A stretch of 64,000 nt of DNA from Nocardia nova (GTDB lineage Bacteria > Actinomycetota > Actinomycetes > Mycobacteriales > Mycobacteriaceae). A program made the position numbers and the translations under genes. Under the pieces are notes generated by a model. It had not been told where the DNA came from, searched no databases, and saw only the letters and a list, made by a program, of their open reading frames with translations. The stretch is taken from positions 124,001 to 188,000 of the forward strand of contig NZ_PSZE01000002.1 in assembly GCF_002933465.1 (NCBI RefSeq), written 5' to 3'. This document shows, in pieces, positions 63,699-64,000 of the stretch; positions within the stretch are counted from its first letter, which is position 1, and every line of letters begins with the position of its first letter.

Positions 63699-63795
63699 GG
63701 CGTCCGGATCGAGCGAGAGTCCCGAGGGCTGCGGTCGACTCCCTGGTCCACTGCCCGCGGCGGGCCCTTGTCACGGAGGGCCCGCCGCGTCGTTT
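63699..63795 (+). ncRNA. Candidate iron-regulated small RNA
   Basis: From the promoter at 63663-63692 a transcript starting at about 63699 would run about 95 bases to a strong hairpin: GCGGCGGGCCC (63757-63767) pairs perfectly with GGGCCCGCCGC (63778-63788), loop TTGTCACGGA, followed by GTCGTTTCCC. No coding frame with a ribosome site lies inside. Mycobacteria have an IdeR-regulated small RNA (MrsI) of similar length; equivalence is only a hypothesis. Ends are estimates. Confidence 0.45.
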
Positions 63796-63848
63796 CCCGA
63801 CTTCCGCACACGATCCCGATGTGCGGGCAGGTGTTTTGCGGACACGAC

Positions 63849-63888
63849 GATGCCCGGCTCACCGCCGGGTGGCGGCGAACCGGGCATC
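63849..63888 (-). terminator. Hairpin terminator after the sulfhydrylase gene
   Basis: GATGCCCGGCTCACCGCC and GGCGGCGAACCGGGCATC pair at 16 of 18 positions around GGGT. It lies nine bases past the stop of the minus-strand gene at 63897. Confidence 0.75.
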
Positions 63889-63896
63889 GGCGAGAA

Positions 63897-64000
63897 CTAG
63901 TGCGTGGCGGCGAAACCGGTCCGCAGGTCGGCGAGGATGTCCTCGATCCCCTCGATGCCCACGGCCAGGCGAACCAGACCCGGCGTCACACCCGCGGCCA
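63897..64000 (-). CDS. O-acetylhomoserine sulfhydrylase (MetY-like), C-terminal end only
   Basis: The last 33 residues of a gene entering from the right edge: AAGVTPGLVRLAVGIEGIED then ILADLRTGFAATH and a TAG stop. The motif TPGLVRLAVGIEGIEDILADL is the C-terminal signature of Cys/Met-metabolism PLP enzymes, especially O-acetylhomoserine/O-acetylserine sulfhydrylases, which fix sulfide into homocysteine. The exact member (MetY, MetZ or MetB) cannot be settled from this short piece. A hairpin follows the stop. Confidence 0.8.
   Translation of the reverse strand, partial: AAGVTPGLVRLAVGIEGIEDILADLRTGFAATH

Overview
The window is chromosomal DNA of a high-GC mycolic-acid actinobacterium, most likely Nocardia or a close relative. 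The strongest evidence is gene order. From about 27.8 to 52.6 kb the order CDP-alcohol phosphatidyltransferase, gcvH, garA, ftsR (MerR), bifunctional nuclease, resR-like MerR, gcvP, glcB, two CNNM/HlyC-type membrane proteins and guaB1 follows the Mycobacterium tuberculosis Rv1822-Rv1843c block, with accessory genes inserted. WS/DGAT, CYP125, WhiB, KstR-type operators and IdeR/DmdR-type iron boxes fit the same order. I see no rRNA, tRNA, CRISPR array, insertion sequence or phage gene.

Region by region. 0-6.3 kb: an acyltransferase-3 gene cut by the window edge, then an enoyl-CoA hydratase, an amidohydrolase and a VOC protein mixed with decayed genes (CoA-transferase, frameshifted TetR, AraC sensor). 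6.3-12.6 kb: a lipid block with a zinc alcohol dehydrogenase, an alpha/beta hydrolase, a WS/DGAT acyltransferase, a polysaccharide deacetylase and a two-domain acyl reductase. 12.9-16.1 kb: heme oxygenase with an iron box, a secreted protein, an XRE regulator and a small unknown. 16.3-27.7 kb: asparagine synthase, CYP125, TetR, ThrE exporter, acyl-CoA oxidase, PAP2 phosphatase, NERD protein and a ChoD-like GMC oxidase. 27.8-35.1 kb: glycine cleavage and growth control, with a tandem glycine riboswitch before gcvP. 35.2-46.3 kb: VWA protein, WhiB, HNH protein, glcB, a TetR-controlled membrane protein, peptide deformylase, PadR, DUF305 and an LVIVD protein. 46.5-53.6 kb: small secreted and enzyme genes, CNNM proteins, GuaB1, a PPOX/F420 protein and DUF1992. 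53.8-64 kb: ethanolamine ammonia-lyase, a DEAD helicase downstream of a BlaI/M56 pair, an iron-boxed siderophore importer with a FhuF-like gene, and the end of an O-acetylhomoserine sulfhydrylase.

How the genes work together. Three KstR-type palindromes stand before the alpha/beta hydrolase, the WS/DGAT and CYP125. They tie sterol oxidation to neutral-lipid acyl transfer and hydrolysis. Three iron boxes mark heme oxygenase, the divergent FecCD/FhuF promoter, and a promoter with no protein gene behind it. That last promoter is followed about 60 bases later by a strong terminator, and is the best candidate here for an undescribed element: an iron-regulated small RNA of about 95 nt. Other noteworthy points are tandem repeats that duplicate the stop-codon end of two unrelated genes, and three decayed genes each broken by a one-base indel in a short G or C run, which could be real or a sequencing artefact.
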